From the NCBI GenBank assembly GCA_018710905.1, contig DVIZ01000050.1, forward strand, positions 1 through 32,582: a stretch of 32,582 nt of DNA, read 5' to 3'. The notes below the pieces were generated by a model. That model made no database searches. It worked only from the letters and a program-made list of their open reading frames with translations, and was not told where the DNA came from. The position numbers and the translations under genes are program-made. Source of the stretch: Candidatus Scybalomonas excrementigallinarum. GTDB lineage: Bacteria > Bacillota > Clostridia > Lachnospirales > Lachnospiraceae. Below are positions 7,773-16,063 of the stretch, in pieces. The number at the start of each line of letters is the position of its first letter. The stretch's first letter is position 1.

Positions 7773-9420
7773 CAAATCAATAAAGGTCATTCCGCTAGGG
7801 GGCTTAGAAGCAATCGGAATGAATATAACAGCCTACGAGTTTGAAGATAGTATTATTGTGGTAGACTGCGGTTTATCATTTCCTGACGATGAGATGTTAG
7901 GAATTGATTTAGTCATTCCAGATATCACTTATTTAAAAGAAAATGCGGACAAAGTAAAAGGCCTTGTCATTACACACGGTCACGAAGATCATATTGGTGC
8001 AATCCCTTATGTGTTAAGAGAACTCAATATGCCAATTTATGCAACAAAACTTACAATGGGACTGATTGAAAATAAATTAAAAGAACATGGCCTTATGAAG
8101 ACGACAAGAAGAAAAGTAGTAAGACATGGACAATCCATCAATCTTGGATGTTTTCGTATCGAATTCATTCGTGTCAACCATAGTATTGCGGATTCAGCAG
8201 CCCTTGCTATTTATTCTCCAGCAGGAATTATTGTCCATACAGGGGACTTTAAGATCGATTACACACCATTGTTTGGAGAGACTATGGATTTAAGCCGTTT
8301 TGCAGAGATCGGAAAGAAAGGGGTATTAGCACTTTTATCCGATAGTACCAATGCGGAACGTCCAGGGTATACCATGTCAGAGAAAGTAGTGGCAAGAAAG
8401 TTTGATAGTTTATTTGCAGAGCATGTGAAAAGACGTATTATTATTGCTACCTTTGCATCCAACGTAGATCGTGTTCATCAAATCATTGCAACTGCTCATA
8501 AATATGGCAGAAAAGTTGTAGTAGAAGGAAGAAGTATGGTCAATGTCATCGGAACAGCCGTTGAACTTGGTTATATGGAAATTCCAGAAAATACATTGAT
8601 TGATGTAGAACAGATGAAAAATTATCCAGATGAGCAATTAGTTTTAATTACAACGGGAAGTCAAGGAGAGACAATGGCTGCTCTTTCTCGTATGGCAGCA
8701 TCTGTGCATAAGAAAATTTCCATTCAGCCAAATGACTTGATTATTTTTAGTTCTACACCGATTCCAGGAAATGAAAAAGCGGTATCTAAAATTATCAATG
8801 AATTATATATGAAAGGTGCAGAAGTTATTTTCCAAGATACTCACGTATCTGGTCATGCTTGCCAAGAAGAAATTAAATTGGTATATGCCCTTACAAAGCC
8901 AAAATATGCGATTCCTCTTCATGGAGAATATCGTCATAGAAAGACAAATGCAGGTCTTGCCATGTCAATGGGAATTCCAAAAGATAATGTCTTTATGTTA
9001 TCTTCTGGTGATGTATTAGAGCTTTCCAATGAATCTGCAAGAAAAGCAGGAAGAGTGCCAGCTCAAGGTGTCTTTGTAGATGGATTAGGAGTTGGAGATG
9101 TTGGAAACATTGTACTTAGAGATCGTCAGCATTTATCACAAAATGGACTTTTAATTATCGTAGTAACATTAGAAAAATTCAGCAACCAGCTTGTAGCAGG
9201 ACCTGATATTGTTTCCAGAGGGTTTGTCTATGTAAGAGAGTCTGAAACATTGATGGAAGATGCAAGACAGGTTGTACGAGAAGCGTTAATGGAATGTCTT
9301 GATCGCAATGTAACCGATTGGGGTAAAATTAAAAATACAATTAAAGATTCTCTTGGTGAATTTTTATGGAAACGTACAAAGAGAAATCCTATGATCCTTC
9401 CAATTATTACAGAGGTGTAA
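7759..9420 (+). CDS. rnj: Ribonuclease J
   Basis: RNase J is a metallo-beta-lactamase/beta-CASP enzyme with 5'-3' exonuclease and endonuclease activity, central to mRNA turnover in Firmicutes. The Zn ligands THGHEDHIGA lie at residues 72-81, with VHTGDFKID after them. LLSDSTNAERPG, TFASNVDRVHQI and GSQGETMAALSRMA mark the beta-CASP part, and FHVSGHACQEE-type histidines follow (seen as THVSGHACQEE). I place the start at TTG 7759, because AGGAGG (7746-7751) lies seven bases upstream. The ATG at 7735 would precede that site. This gives 553 aa, the usual size. It is translationally overlapped by the fur remnant upstream. Confidence 0.94.
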   Translation: MKTDNKSIKVIPLGGLEAIGMNITAYEFEDSIIVVDCGLSFPDDEMLGIDLVIPDITYLKENADKVKGLVITHGHEDHIGAIPYVLRELNMPIYATKLTMGLIENKLKEHGLMKTTRRKVVRHGQSINLGCFRIEFIRVNHSIADSAALAIYSPAGIIVHTGDFKIDYTPLFGETMDLSRFAEIGKKGVLALLSDSTNAERPGYTMSEKVVARKFDSLFAEHVKRRIIIATFASNVDRVHQIIATAHKYGRKVVVEGRSMVNVIGTAVELGYMEIPENTLIDVEQMKNYPDEQLVLITTGSQGETMAALSRMAASVHKKISIQPNDLIIFSSTPIPGNEKAVSKIINELYMKGAEVIFQDTHVSGHACQEEIKLVYALTKPKYAIPLHGEYRHRKTNAGLAMSMGIPKDNVFMLSSGDVLELSNESARKAGRVPAQGVFVDGLGVGDVGNIVLRDRQHLSQNGLLIIVVTLEKFSNQLVAGPDIVSRGFVYVRESETLMEDARQVVREALMECLDRNVTDWGKIKNTIKDSLGEFLWKRTKRNPMILPIITEV

Positions 9421-9429
9421 AAGGAAACA

Positions 9430-9774
9430 ATGGATACAATCACATATAAAACTCAATCACTCGTCCGAGAAATGAGAAATCAAAAAGATTATAAGGAATA
9501 TCGAAGATTACAAAAAAAATTAGAAGAGGATCAAGCGTTATTTCATCGAGTAAATGAGTATCGAAAACGTTCTTTTCTATTGCATAATCGTCCAGATGTT
9601 GGTAATATTATGCAGGAAGTACGCAATCTTCGAGAAGAATATAAAGAAGAACTTGTGAATCCGTTGGTAATGGATTATTTAATCGCGGAGCAAAAAGTTT
9701 GTAAAATGATCCGTGATGTATCAGAAATCATTGCCGAAAATATTGATTTAGATTATAGTTTTTTGGAAGAATAG
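9430..9774 (+). CDS. YlbF/YmcA family regulator
   Basis: This is a 114-aa all-helical protein of the YlbF/YmcA family. B. subtilis YlbF and YmcA form, with YaaT, the Y-complex that controls RNase Y and so mRNA maturation. The helix pattern VREMRNQKDYKEYRRLQKKLEEDQALFHRVNEYRKR, and the end NPLVMDYLIAEQKVCKMIRDVSEIIAENIDLDYSFLEE, are typical of the family. It directly follows RNase J (9-base gap), and pairing two RNA-decay factors makes functional sense. Family membership is clear; the exact partner is inferred. Confidence 0.85.
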   Translation: MDTITYKTQSLVREMRNQKDYKEYRRLQKKLEEDQALFHRVNEYRKRSFLLHNRPDVGNIMQEVRNLREEYKEELVNPLVMDYLIAEQKVCKMIRDVSEIIAENIDLDYSFLEE

Positions 9775-9789
9775 TAAAGAGGTACTTAG

Positions 9790-10176
9790 ATGGCAAAACA
9801 AGAAGCGAGTCAGACGTTAAAAGCTGTTTTTGGCAGTGTTTTTCGCTTGGCAATCAATTTAGTGATTCTTTATTTATTAATTAAGCTCTTTTTGTTCGCC
9901 TATGGTTTTGCCTATCAGGTTTTTGCCAATGAAGCTTATGAACCAAAAAATAAGGCAACCGTTACGGTGACAGTGAACGAGGATACTTCTATTATAAGTA
10001 TTGCAGAAACGTTAAAGAAAGAAGGAGTCATTGAGAATCCTTATGCCTTTATTTTGCGATATCGATTTTCAAAATATAATGAAGAGTTAAAGGCAGGAAC
10101 TTATGAAGTAGGACCTGCTATGAAGACAGATGAGATTTTATCCATTCTCTCAGCGGAGAATCAGGATAATCCATAA
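9790..10176 (+). CDS. Short MltG-like membrane protein without a catalytic domain
   Basis: This 128-aa protein has one transmembrane segment (about residues 17-38) and then a YceG/MltG-type N-terminal domain. VTVNEDTSIISIAETLKKEGVIENPYAFILRYRFSKYNEELKAGTYEVGPAMKTDEILSIL is read in pieces as the LysM-like part of endolytic transglycosylase MltG. Full-length MltG is 330 aa or more and has a catalytic domain with an essential Glu; that domain is absent. The stop is followed immediately by the ribosome site of the next gene, so this looks like the natural gene end. Short versions in this slot appear to be usual in Lachnospiraceae, as far as I recall. A regulatory or structural role at the cell wall is inferred. 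Confidence 0.8.
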   Translation: MAKQEASQTLKAVFGSVFRLAINLVILYLLIKLFLFAYGFAYQVFANEAYEPKNKATVTVTVNEDTSIISIAETLKKEGVIENPYAFILRYRFSKYNEELKAGTYEVGPAMKTDEILSILSAENQDNP

Positions 10177-10189
10177 GGAGGTTCGAAGA

Positions 10190-10891
10190 ATGATAGTGGA
10201 TGAGAGAATCGTCGCCTATATCAATTCAATGAACCACAATGATAGGGACATAGTTGCCACAATCGAGAAAGAAGCGATTGCCAACTATGTCCCAATTATC
10301 CGTAAAGAGACAAAGGAATTATTAAAAGTGCTGATCTGCATGAAAAAACCAATGCGAGTATTAGAAGTAGGAGCAGCGGTTGGATTTTCCTCTATTTTTA
10401 TGAGCGAATATTTGCCAGAAGGAGCTACAATTACAACCATTGAAAATTATGAGCCAAGAATTGTAGAGGCAAAGAAAAACTTTAAGCGAGCAGGAAAGGA
10501 AAAACAGATTACGTTGTTAGAAGGCGATGCCAATGATATTTTAAAGACATTAGAGCCTTCTTATGATATGATTTTTATGGATGCTGCAAAAGGGCAGTAC
10601 ATCCATTTTTTTCCTGAAATTATGCGATTATTAGCAAAAGATGGGCTTTTAATTTCCGATAATGTTCTCCAAGACGGAGATGTGGTACAGTCAAGATATG
10701 GTGTGACAAGAAGAAACCGTACGATCCATAGTAGAATGAGAGAATATTTATATACTCTCAAAAATATAGAAGGACTAGAAACCGCGATTCTGCCTGTTGG
10801 TGATGGTGTAACCATTAGCACACGAGTCGAAGGAAAAACGACCGTACAAGAAAAAGCGGTTGAAGAAGAGCATATGGAAAAAGAAGATTAG
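10190..10891 (+). CDS. O-methyltransferase (YrrM/TrmR type)
   Basis: This is a SAM-dependent class I methyltransferase of the O-methyltransferase family 3. The B. subtilis neighbour YrrM (TrmR) methylates 5-hydroxyuridine to 5-methoxyuridine at tRNA position 34. Motifs are VLEVGAAVGFSSIFMSEYLP (SAM loop), ITTIENYEPRIVEAKKNF, DMIFMDAAKGQYIHFFPEIM and LLISDNVLQDGDV, with the metal-binding Asp/Asn. The start is ATG 10190 behind a perfect AAGGAGG, giving 233 aa; a longer frame from 10130 overlaps the previous gene and is rejected. The U32 peptidase-type gene downstream makes 5-hydroxyuridine, so the two genes probably act in sequence on the same tRNA base. Confidence 0.88.
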   Translation: MIVDERIVAYINSMNHNDRDIVATIEKEAIANYVPIIRKETKELLKVLICMKKPMRVLEVGAAVGFSSIFMSEYLPEGATITTIENYEPRIVEAKKNFKRAGKEKQITLLEGDANDILKTLEPSYDMIFMDAAKGQYIHFFPEIMRLLAKDGLLISDNVLQDGDVVQSRYGVTRRNRTIHSRMREYLYTLKNIEGLETAILPVGDGVTISTRVEGKTTVQEKAVEEEHMEKED

Positions 10892-10914
10892 AAACAAGAG
10901 AAAAAGGAGTAAGA

Positions 10915-12153
10915 ATGAGAAGAGAAATAGAATTATTAATCCCCGCAAGTAGTTTAGAAGTATTAAAAACAGGTGTTACTTATGGGGCAGATGCAATTTA
11001 CATTGGTGGAGAGATGTTTGGACTTCGTGCCAAAGCAAAAAATTTCTCCCATGATGATATGAAAGAAGGAATTCGCTATGCTCATGAACATGGAGTAAAA
11101 GTATTTATTACAGCGAATATTTCCGCTCATAACTATGATATTGATGGCGTATATGAATATTTTAAAGAGTTAAAAGAGTTACAACCAGATGCGGTTATTG
11201 TTTCTGATGCAGGTATTTTTGCCATTGCAAAAGAAGTGATTCCAGAAATTGATATCCATATTAGCACACAGGCAAATAGTACCAACTATAAAACATATCA
11301 GTTCTGGTACAACTTAGGAGCAAAACGTGTTGTAGCAGCAAGAGAGCTTTCTTTAGAAGAATTAAAAGAAATTCGTGCCAATATTCCAGACGATATGGAA
11401 ATTGAAGCGTTCATTCACGGAGCAATGTGTATGTCACATTCTGGACGTTGCCTTTTAAGCAATTATATGACAGGTAGAGATGCAAACCGTGGTGCTTGTA
11501 CTCACCCTTGTCGTTGGAAATATTCGATTGTAGAAGAAAAACGTCCAGGAGAATATATGCCAGTTTATGAAAATGAACGAGGAACTTATATTTTCAACTC
11601 CAAAGACTTAAATATGATCGAGCACATTCCAGAACTTGTAGAAGCAGGCGTTGATAGTTTTAAAATCGAAGGAAGAATGAAAACAGCTCTTTATGTAGCC
11701 ACAGTTGCAAGAACCTATCGAAAAGCCATCGACGATTATTTAGAATCTGAAGAAAAATATCGTGCAAATATCGATTACTATAAGAGTGAAATTTCAAAAT
11801 GTACGTATCGTCAGTTTACAACAGGATTCTATTTCGGAAAAACAGACGAAAATAGCCAGATCTATGATAACAACACTTATATTAAAGAATATACTTATAT
11901 CGGTACAATCCAAGGAATCAATGAAGATGGTCTTTATGAATTAGAACAAAGAAATAAGTTTTCTGTTGGAGAAACAATTGAAGTGATGATTCCAGATGGA
12001 AGAAATAAAGAAGTTGTTGTTAAGAGAATTCTTGATGAAGATGGAAGAGATATGGAAAGCGCACCACACTCAAAACAAAAAATCTTCGTGGAATTAGAAG
12101 AAGGATTAGAAATCGGCTGGTTGCTTAGAAGAAAAGAAGAAGTAGAAGCATAA
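10915..12153 (+). CDS. U32 family peptidase-like tRNA hydroxylation protein
   Basis: This is a 412-aa peptidase family U32 protein. Members such as TrhP (E. coli YegQ, B. subtilis YrrN/YrrO) are needed for prephenate-dependent 5-hydroxyuridine formation in tRNA. It starts with IELLIPASSLEVLKTGVTYGADAIYIGG. It carries the cluster-binding cysteine set AMCMSHSGRCLLSNYMTGR plus GACTHPCRW, and SFKIEGRMKTALYVATVARTYRKAID. The C-terminal U32_C beta-barrel (KFSVGETIEVMIPDG) ends the protein. Only one U32 gene is present here, whereas B. subtilis has two. The upstream O-methyltransferase supports a role at tRNA U34. A terminator follows. Confidence 0.9.
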   Translation: MRREIELLIPASSLEVLKTGVTYGADAIYIGGEMFGLRAKAKNFSHDDMKEGIRYAHEHGVKVFITANISAHNYDIDGVYEYFKELKELQPDAVIVSDAGIFAIAKEVIPEIDIHISTQANSTNYKTYQFWYNLGAKRVVAARELSLEELKEIRANIPDDMEIEAFIHGAMCMSHSGRCLLSNYMTGRDANRGACTHPCRWKYSIVEEKRPGEYMPVYENERGTYIFNSKDLNMIEHIPELVEAGVDSFKIEGRMKTALYVATVARTYRKAIDDYLESEEKYRANIDYYKSEISKCTYRQFTTGFYFGKTDENSQIYDNNTYIKEYTYIGTIQGINEDGLYELEQRNKFSVGETIEVMIPDGRNKEVVVKRILDEDGRDMESAPHSKQKIFVELEEGLEIGWLLRRKEEVEA

Positions 12154-12194
12154 AAATAGAAAAAGTACAAAGTGTTGTTGGACACTTTTCGTAT

Positions 12195-12237
12195 AAAAAG
12201 CTGTTTCACCGTTAAAAAGCGGTGGAACAGCTTTTTT
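12195..12237. terminator. Bidirectional terminator
   Basis: AAAAAGCTGTTTCACCG (12195-12211) pairs with CGGTGGAACAGCTTTTT (12220-12236) with one mismatch and an 8-nt loop. A-run and T-run flanks let it serve the U32 gene on plus and the converging sigma-factor operon on minus. Confidence 0.88.
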
Positions 12238-12253
12238 CATTCCTTTTATTGGT

Positions 12254-13105
12254 TTAAGAAATAGCATGACTTCCGATTGTATAACTCCAAGTTCCTTTTT
12301 TATAGTTTCCAATACAGTCCAAAAGGAAATATGCCCCATCGCCAGAACGGTATTTTTCCATAGAAAATGTGACTTTTTTTCCGGATGGATTTAAATTTTC
12401 TCCTGTGATTTCTATATAAATATCATTCGTAAAAGTACCATTTTGTATTAGATTTTCATCTTCTAGTTGCTTGAAAGTTCCTTGCCTTACTGGAACATCA
12501 AGAAGATCGCTACCAAGATAGACAAGAGCCTCTTTTTCCATGACGGTTAAGTTTGTAATGCCATCGAGACAAAAGACTGCCTGTGTGATAGAAGTATTGA
12601 GTCCTTTATCGGTGTCTATGAGTTCTTCTAACGCTTTTTCATAAAGAAAAAGAGGGGAGGTACTTGCTTTCTTTCGTTCAATTGTCATTGCAGAAATTTT
12701 GGCAGGATAGGTTTCTAAAACATTTCCATTCCAAGAGATGGTAGCTATTTTTCCTTCTTTTACAATGGATTGTTTGGCAAAAGAATCAGGAACGGTGACA
12801 AGGAGAGGTGTTTGGTATTCTTCATTTTTAAGAGGAAGGACAAAAAGGGACGTCTTATAGTCTTTTACGATTAAGAGATCCATTTGATAAGCACCTTCTT
12901 TGCTGGCAGTCTCCGATTGGGTGGACGTTTTAGGAGAAATGTCCGCAGTTGTCGTTTGTGGTGGATTCGTATAACAAATGGCAGCGGTACTTTTTACCAT
13001 TTGATCGTATAGAAAGTAAAAGAAAGCGATGAATAATAAAAATAAGAGGAAGAAGATAGGATAAGAGATTTTTTTCTTTTTCCACTTTGGTTCCTGTTGT
13101 TTCAT
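12254..13105 (-). CDS. Membrane-anchored extracytoplasmic protein, third gene of the ECF operon
   Basis: I do not recognise a named family for this 283-aa protein. A basic N-terminus (KWKKKK) is followed by one membrane segment (residues 14-33), so most of the chain lies outside the cell. A Thr/Ser-rich linker leads to VTVPDSFAKQSIVKEGKIATISWNGNVLETYPAKISAM. This resembles the small beta-barrel (DUF3221-like) seen in many clostridial lipoproteins (consensus VxVxYDGxIxETYPAQI). The C-terminal half has no recognisable motif. It follows the sigma factor and its probable anti-sigma factor on the same strand, with a 16-base gap. It may be a sensor or target of that system. Confidence 0.7.
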   Translation of the reverse strand: MKQQEPKWKKKKISYPIFFLLFLLFIAFFYFLYDQMVKSTAAICYTNPPQTTTADISPKTSTQSETASKEGAYQMDLLIVKDYKTSLFVLPLKNEEYQTPLLVTVPDSFAKQSIVKEGKIATISWNGNVLETYPAKISAMTIERKKASTSPLFLYEKALEELIDTDKGLNTSITQAVFCLDGITNLTVMEKEALVYLGSDLLDVPVRQGTFKQLEDENLIQNGTFTNDIYIEITGENLNPSGKKVTFSMEKYRSGDGAYFLLDCIGNYKKGTWSYTIGSHAIS

Positions 13106-13121
13106 AAAAATTGCCCCTTTC

Positions 13122-13790
13122 TTATTTATCTTCTTTTAAAAAAAGAGAATAGGAGTTTTTCGATTTTACAATTAAAATAGAAGTGTCATTTGGATAGAGC
13201 TTCGTCGTATAAAGAGTGAGTTCTTCTTGTTGGAGTTCAGAGACAAAGTCACCTAAAATAGTGTCGGATAGACTTTCTTCCTGTGCAATAACTCCTATTT
13301 GTTCAGAACAATCATCGTATGTCACGTTTTTGGAAAATCCAAGTTGTTTTTCCTCTTTTGTCGTTGCCTCTCGATAAGAAGAGGAATGAAAGACAAACGT
13401 AACAGAGTTCTCTTTCGAAAGTTCTTCTGTTTCCTCACTTATATTTTTTTGAGAGTCTGTGTCCTTCTTTGTAGAACTTTCTGTCTTTACTGTATCCGTT
13501 GATTGATTTGCTTGTTGGATTGATTCTGATTCAAACGAAAACAATGTCGTTGTCTTTAAAAGGAAAGGAAGAGGAAGCAAAAGAAGAATACAAGTGGCAA
13601 AAGCCAAGAAGGAAAAGGAACGTTTTTTTCTTTTTGTCAGTCTTCCTTTGGAAGAAACGGTATGTTCTAGCCTTTTTATCATTTGTTTCGTTTCTTCTAA
13701 TAAAGTGGGATCGATTTCACTAAGAGAAGTGAGCAAGATTTCCGCTTTTTTTTGTTTCTCTTCGTTTTTTCGTTGTTTCTTTTGGTTCAT
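13122..13790 (-). CDS. Probable anti-sigma factor (single-pass membrane protein)
   Basis: This is a 222-aa protein with a highly charged cytoplasmic N-terminus (about 58 residues, Lys/Glu rich), one transmembrane helix (residues 60-78) and a Ser/Thr/Lys-rich extracellular domain. No zinc-binding anti-sigma motif (HxxxCxxC) is visible, so it is not a ZAS-type factor. The anti-sigma assignment rests on topology and context: its start overlaps the sigma-factor stop in an ATGA, the classic translational coupling of ECF sigma/anti-sigma pairs. The extracellular half is unfamiliar. Confidence 0.65.
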   Translation of the reverse strand: MNQKKQRKNEEKQKKAEILLTSLSEIDPTLLEETKQMIKRLEHTVSSKGRLTKRKKRSFSFLAFATCILLLLPLPFLLKTTTLFSFESESIQQANQSTDTVKTESSTKKDTDSQKNISEETEELSKENSVTFVFHSSSYREATTKEEKQLGFSKNVTYDDCSEQIGVIAQEESLSDTILGDFVSELQQEELTLYTTKLYPNDTSILIVKSKNSYSLFLKEDK

Positions 13791-14356
13791 AGCACAATTC
13801 CCTCCTTCTCTAAATAGAGTTTTAATTGTTTTCGAATGCGATGAAGTCTCACTTTAATCGTACCTTTTCTTGTAGAAAAGAGGTGAGAGAGCTCTTCTAT
13901 GGACTTAAAATAAAAATATCGCAAAAGAAATAAACTGGCGTCCTCTTTTTTTAATGTATGTAAAAAATGCTCAATGGAAGAGAGTAATTCTTTATATTCT
14001 ATTTGAGTATCCAGTGAATTTCTCGTTGGAATACAATGACTGATTTCTTCTAAAGCCAGCTCATATTGAGAGCCAAGTCTCTTTTGACGATGGTAAGCGT
14101 GATAGCGATTAATCGATAAGTTACGGCATATTTTTCCTAAATAGTATTTTAGAGAAGCTGGTTTATTCGGTGGAATGGAGTTCCACGTGGCAAAGTATGT
14201 ATCGTTTAAAACTTCTTCGCAGTCTTCTTTTCGCTTTAAAATCTGATAAGCGATCTCGTAGCAATAATTTCCATATTTTTGTGCGGTTTTTTGTAGCGCT
14301 TCTTCCTCTCTTTGTTCATATAGTTTTATTAAATCGGAATCATCATAGTCTTTCAA
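13787..14356 (-). CDS. ECF-type sigma-70 family factor
   Basis: This 189-aa protein has region 2 (ALQKTAQKYGNYCYEIAYQILKRKEDCEEVLNDTYFATWNSI) and region 4 (LKKEDASLFLLRYFYFKSIEELSHLFSTRKGTIKVRLHRIRKQLKLYL, an HTH), joined by a short linker; no region 1 or 3. That is the ECF group layout. I place the start at TTG 14356, eight bases after AGGGGAG, rather than at the TTG six codons upstream. It is translationally coupled to the membrane protein that follows. The most likely role is controlling an envelope-stress regulon and its own operon; the signal is unknown. Confidence 0.87.
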   Translation of the reverse strand: MKDYDDSDLIKLYEQREEEALQKTAQKYGNYCYEIAYQILKRKEDCEEVLNDTYFATWNSIPPNKPASLKYYLGKICRNLSINRYHAYHRQKRLGSQYELALEEISHCIPTRNSLDTQIEYKELLSSIEHFLHTLKKEDASLFLLRYFYFKSIEELSHLFSTRKGTIKVRLHRIRKQLKLYLEKEGIVL

Positions 14357-14403
14357 ATTTTCATCTCCCCTCAAAAAAGTGTCCTCTTTTTCTCTTTATT
14401 AAT

Positions 14404-14432
14404 CATTACAACAAAAAAATGAAAAGGTTACA
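14404..14432 (-). promoter_or_regulatory. Possible autoregulated ECF promoter
   Basis: On the minus strand TGTAACC (14432-14426) resembles the AAC-type -35 element of many Firmicutes ECF factors. TGTAATG follows 15 bases on. Both lie 50-75 bases upstream of the sigma-factor start. The -10 element is unclear, so this is tentative. Confidence 0.3.
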
Positions 14433-14473
14433 AGAGAAAATAAAAAAATAGTGAAAAACGGGAAAAAGAGGAA

Positions 14474-14483
14474 TTGTTATAAT
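14474..14483 (+). promoter_or_regulatory. Extended -10 promoter candidate for nfeD-stomatin
   Basis: TTGTTATAAT carries a TGN extension and a perfect TATAAT (14478-14483). The -35 region 17 bases upstream is poor. The leader to nfeD would be about 140 bases and shows nothing else I can name. Confidence 0.45.
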
Positions 14484-14628
14484 ATTGGAATAAGAATTGT
14501 ATTTTGAGTGGAAGTATAGTAAAATAAAAGAAAACTTCTAAAAGGATAAGAAACTAGATGTGTAAGTTTTTTATTATTAGAAAATTAGAAGGGAGCATTC
14601 GAAAAGAAATTAGAGAGGAGTGAGTGAG

Positions 14629-15054
14629 ATGCTAGCTGTATTTTTATGGTTATTGGCAGCTGCCATTTTTATTGTTATTGAGATTGTAACATTAGGGCTT
14701 ACGAGCATTTGGTTTGCAGGTGGTTCTATCGTTGCAGCAATTGGAGCGGCTTTTCAGTTGGATTTTTTAGTACAGCTTATTTTGTTTGCAATCGTTTCTG
14801 TCTTGTTATTAATCTTTACAAGACCAATTGCAGCAAAGCATTTGACAAATAAAACGGTGAAGACAAATGTGGAAAGCTTAGTTGGAAAAGAGGCGATTGT
14901 CAAAGAAGAAATCAATAATTTGAAAGAAGAAGGAGTCGCTTTGTTAAATGGTCAGGAATGGACTGCTCGCTCCGCAGACAAGGAAAGAGTGATTCCAGTA
15001 GGAACAAAAGTGACCGTTCAGAAAATTTCTGGAGTGAAATTAATTGTAAAATAA
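14629..15054 (+). CDS. NfeD family membrane protein
   Basis: This is a 141-aa short NfeD homologue (without the ClpP-like protease domain). It has three transmembrane helices in the first 70 residues, then a soluble OB-fold (VGKEAIVKEEINNLKEEGVALLNGQEWTARSADKERVIPVGTKVTVQKISGVKLIV, read in parts), typical of the family. The ATG at 14629 is chosen since GAGGAG lies eight bases upstream; a GTG three codons earlier overlaps that site. It precedes the stomatin gene by 17 bases. NfeD and stomatin-like proteins are paired throughout bacteria and are thought to organise membrane microdomains. Confidence 0.88.
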   Translation: MLAVFLWLLAAAIFIVIEIVTLGLTSIWFAGGSIVAAIGAAFQLDFLVQLILFAIVSVLLLIFTRPIAAKHLTNKTVKTNVESLVGKEAIVKEEINNLKEEGVALLNGQEWTARSADKERVIPVGTKVTVQKISGVKLIVK

Positions 15055-15071
15055 TAAGGAGGGTGAAGAAG

Positions 15072-16043
15072 ATGCGAATATTAGCAACGACATTTGTTAT
15101 TTTCATTATTTTTATCATTGTAATTGCAGCACTTTCTTGTATACGAATTGTGCCACAGGCATCGGCTTATGTCATTGAACGATTGGGAGCTTATCAAGGA
15201 ACTTGGTCCGTTGGAATTCATTTTAAAGTGCCATTTATCGATCGTGTTGCTCGCAAAGTGTTATTAAAAGAGCAAGTAGTCGATTTTGCACCTCAGCCAG
15301 TTATTACAAAGGATAACGTTACGATGCGAATTGATACGGTTGTCTTTTATCAGATTACCGATCCAAAATTATTTGCGTATGGAGTCGAAAATCCGATTAT
15401 GGCCATTGAAAATTTGACTGCCACAACTCTTCGTAATATCATTGGCGATTTAGAACTAGATCAGACTCTGACATCAAGAGAGACGATCAACACAAAAATG
15501 CGTGCCACTTTAGATATAGCGACGGATCCATGGGGAATTAAAGTAAATCGTGTGGAATTAAAAAATATTATTCCACCAGCTGCCATTCAAGATGCTATGG
15601 AAAAACAGATGAAGGCAGAACGTGAACGTCGTGAAGCGATTCTTCGAGCAGAAGGAGAGAAAAAATCAGCGATCCTTCGAGCAGAAGGGAAAAAGGAAGC
15701 TCTGATCTTAGAAGCGGAAGCGGATAAGCAGGCAGCGATCCTTCGAGCGGAGGCGGAAAAAGAAGCCACAATCCGAGAGGCAGAAGGTCAGGCACAGGCG
15801 ATTTTAGATATTCAAAAAGCGACAGCCGATGGTCTTCGATTCTTAAAAGAAGCCGATCCAAACAATGCGGTTTTACAATTAAAGAGTTTAGAGGCATTTG
15901 GAAAAGCCGCAGATGGAAAGGCAACAAAGATTATTATTCCATCAGAAATTCAAGGAATTGCAGGTCTTGTAAAATCTTTGACAGAAGTAGGAGCTTTGGA
16001 TGAGGGAGAGAAAAAAGAAGCTGTTACAAAACTTGAAAAATAA
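15072..16043 (+). CDS. SPFH/stomatin-like membrane scaffold protein
   Basis: This 323-aa protein has an N-terminal hydrophobic hairpin (residues 5-26). The SPFH (prohibitin homology) domain follows, including IVPQASAYVIERLGAYQGTW, VDFAPQPVITKDNVTMRIDTVVFYQI, and the stomatin signature LRNIIGDLELDQTLTSRETIN. Next comes a long coiled coil. Residues about 180-240 repeat a near-heptad unit (AILRAEGEKKS, AILRAEGKKEA, LILEAEADKQA, AILRAEAEKEA, TIREAEGQAQA), typical of QmcA/stomatin tails. The C-terminus carries SEIQGIAGLVKSL. The start at 15072 follows AAGGAGGGTGA; a frame extending back to 14958 overlaps nfeD and is rejected. It probably forms oligomeric membrane scaffolds with NfeD. Confidence 0.92.
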   Translation: MRILATTFVIFIIFIIVIAALSCIRIVPQASAYVIERLGAYQGTWSVGIHFKVPFIDRVARKVLLKEQVVDFAPQPVITKDNVTMRIDTVVFYQITDPKLFAYGVENPIMAIENLTATTLRNIIGDLELDQTLTSRETINTKMRATLDIATDPWGIKVNRVELKNIIPPAAIQDAMEKQMKAERERREAILRAEGEKKSAILRAEGKKEALILEAEADKQAAILRAEAEKEATIREAEGQAQAILDIQKATADGLRFLKEADPNNAVLQLKSLEAFGKAADGKATKIIIPSEIQGIAGLVKSLTEVGALDEGEKKEAVTKLEK

Positions 16044-16063
16044 AAAATAGTAAAATAAGATAG

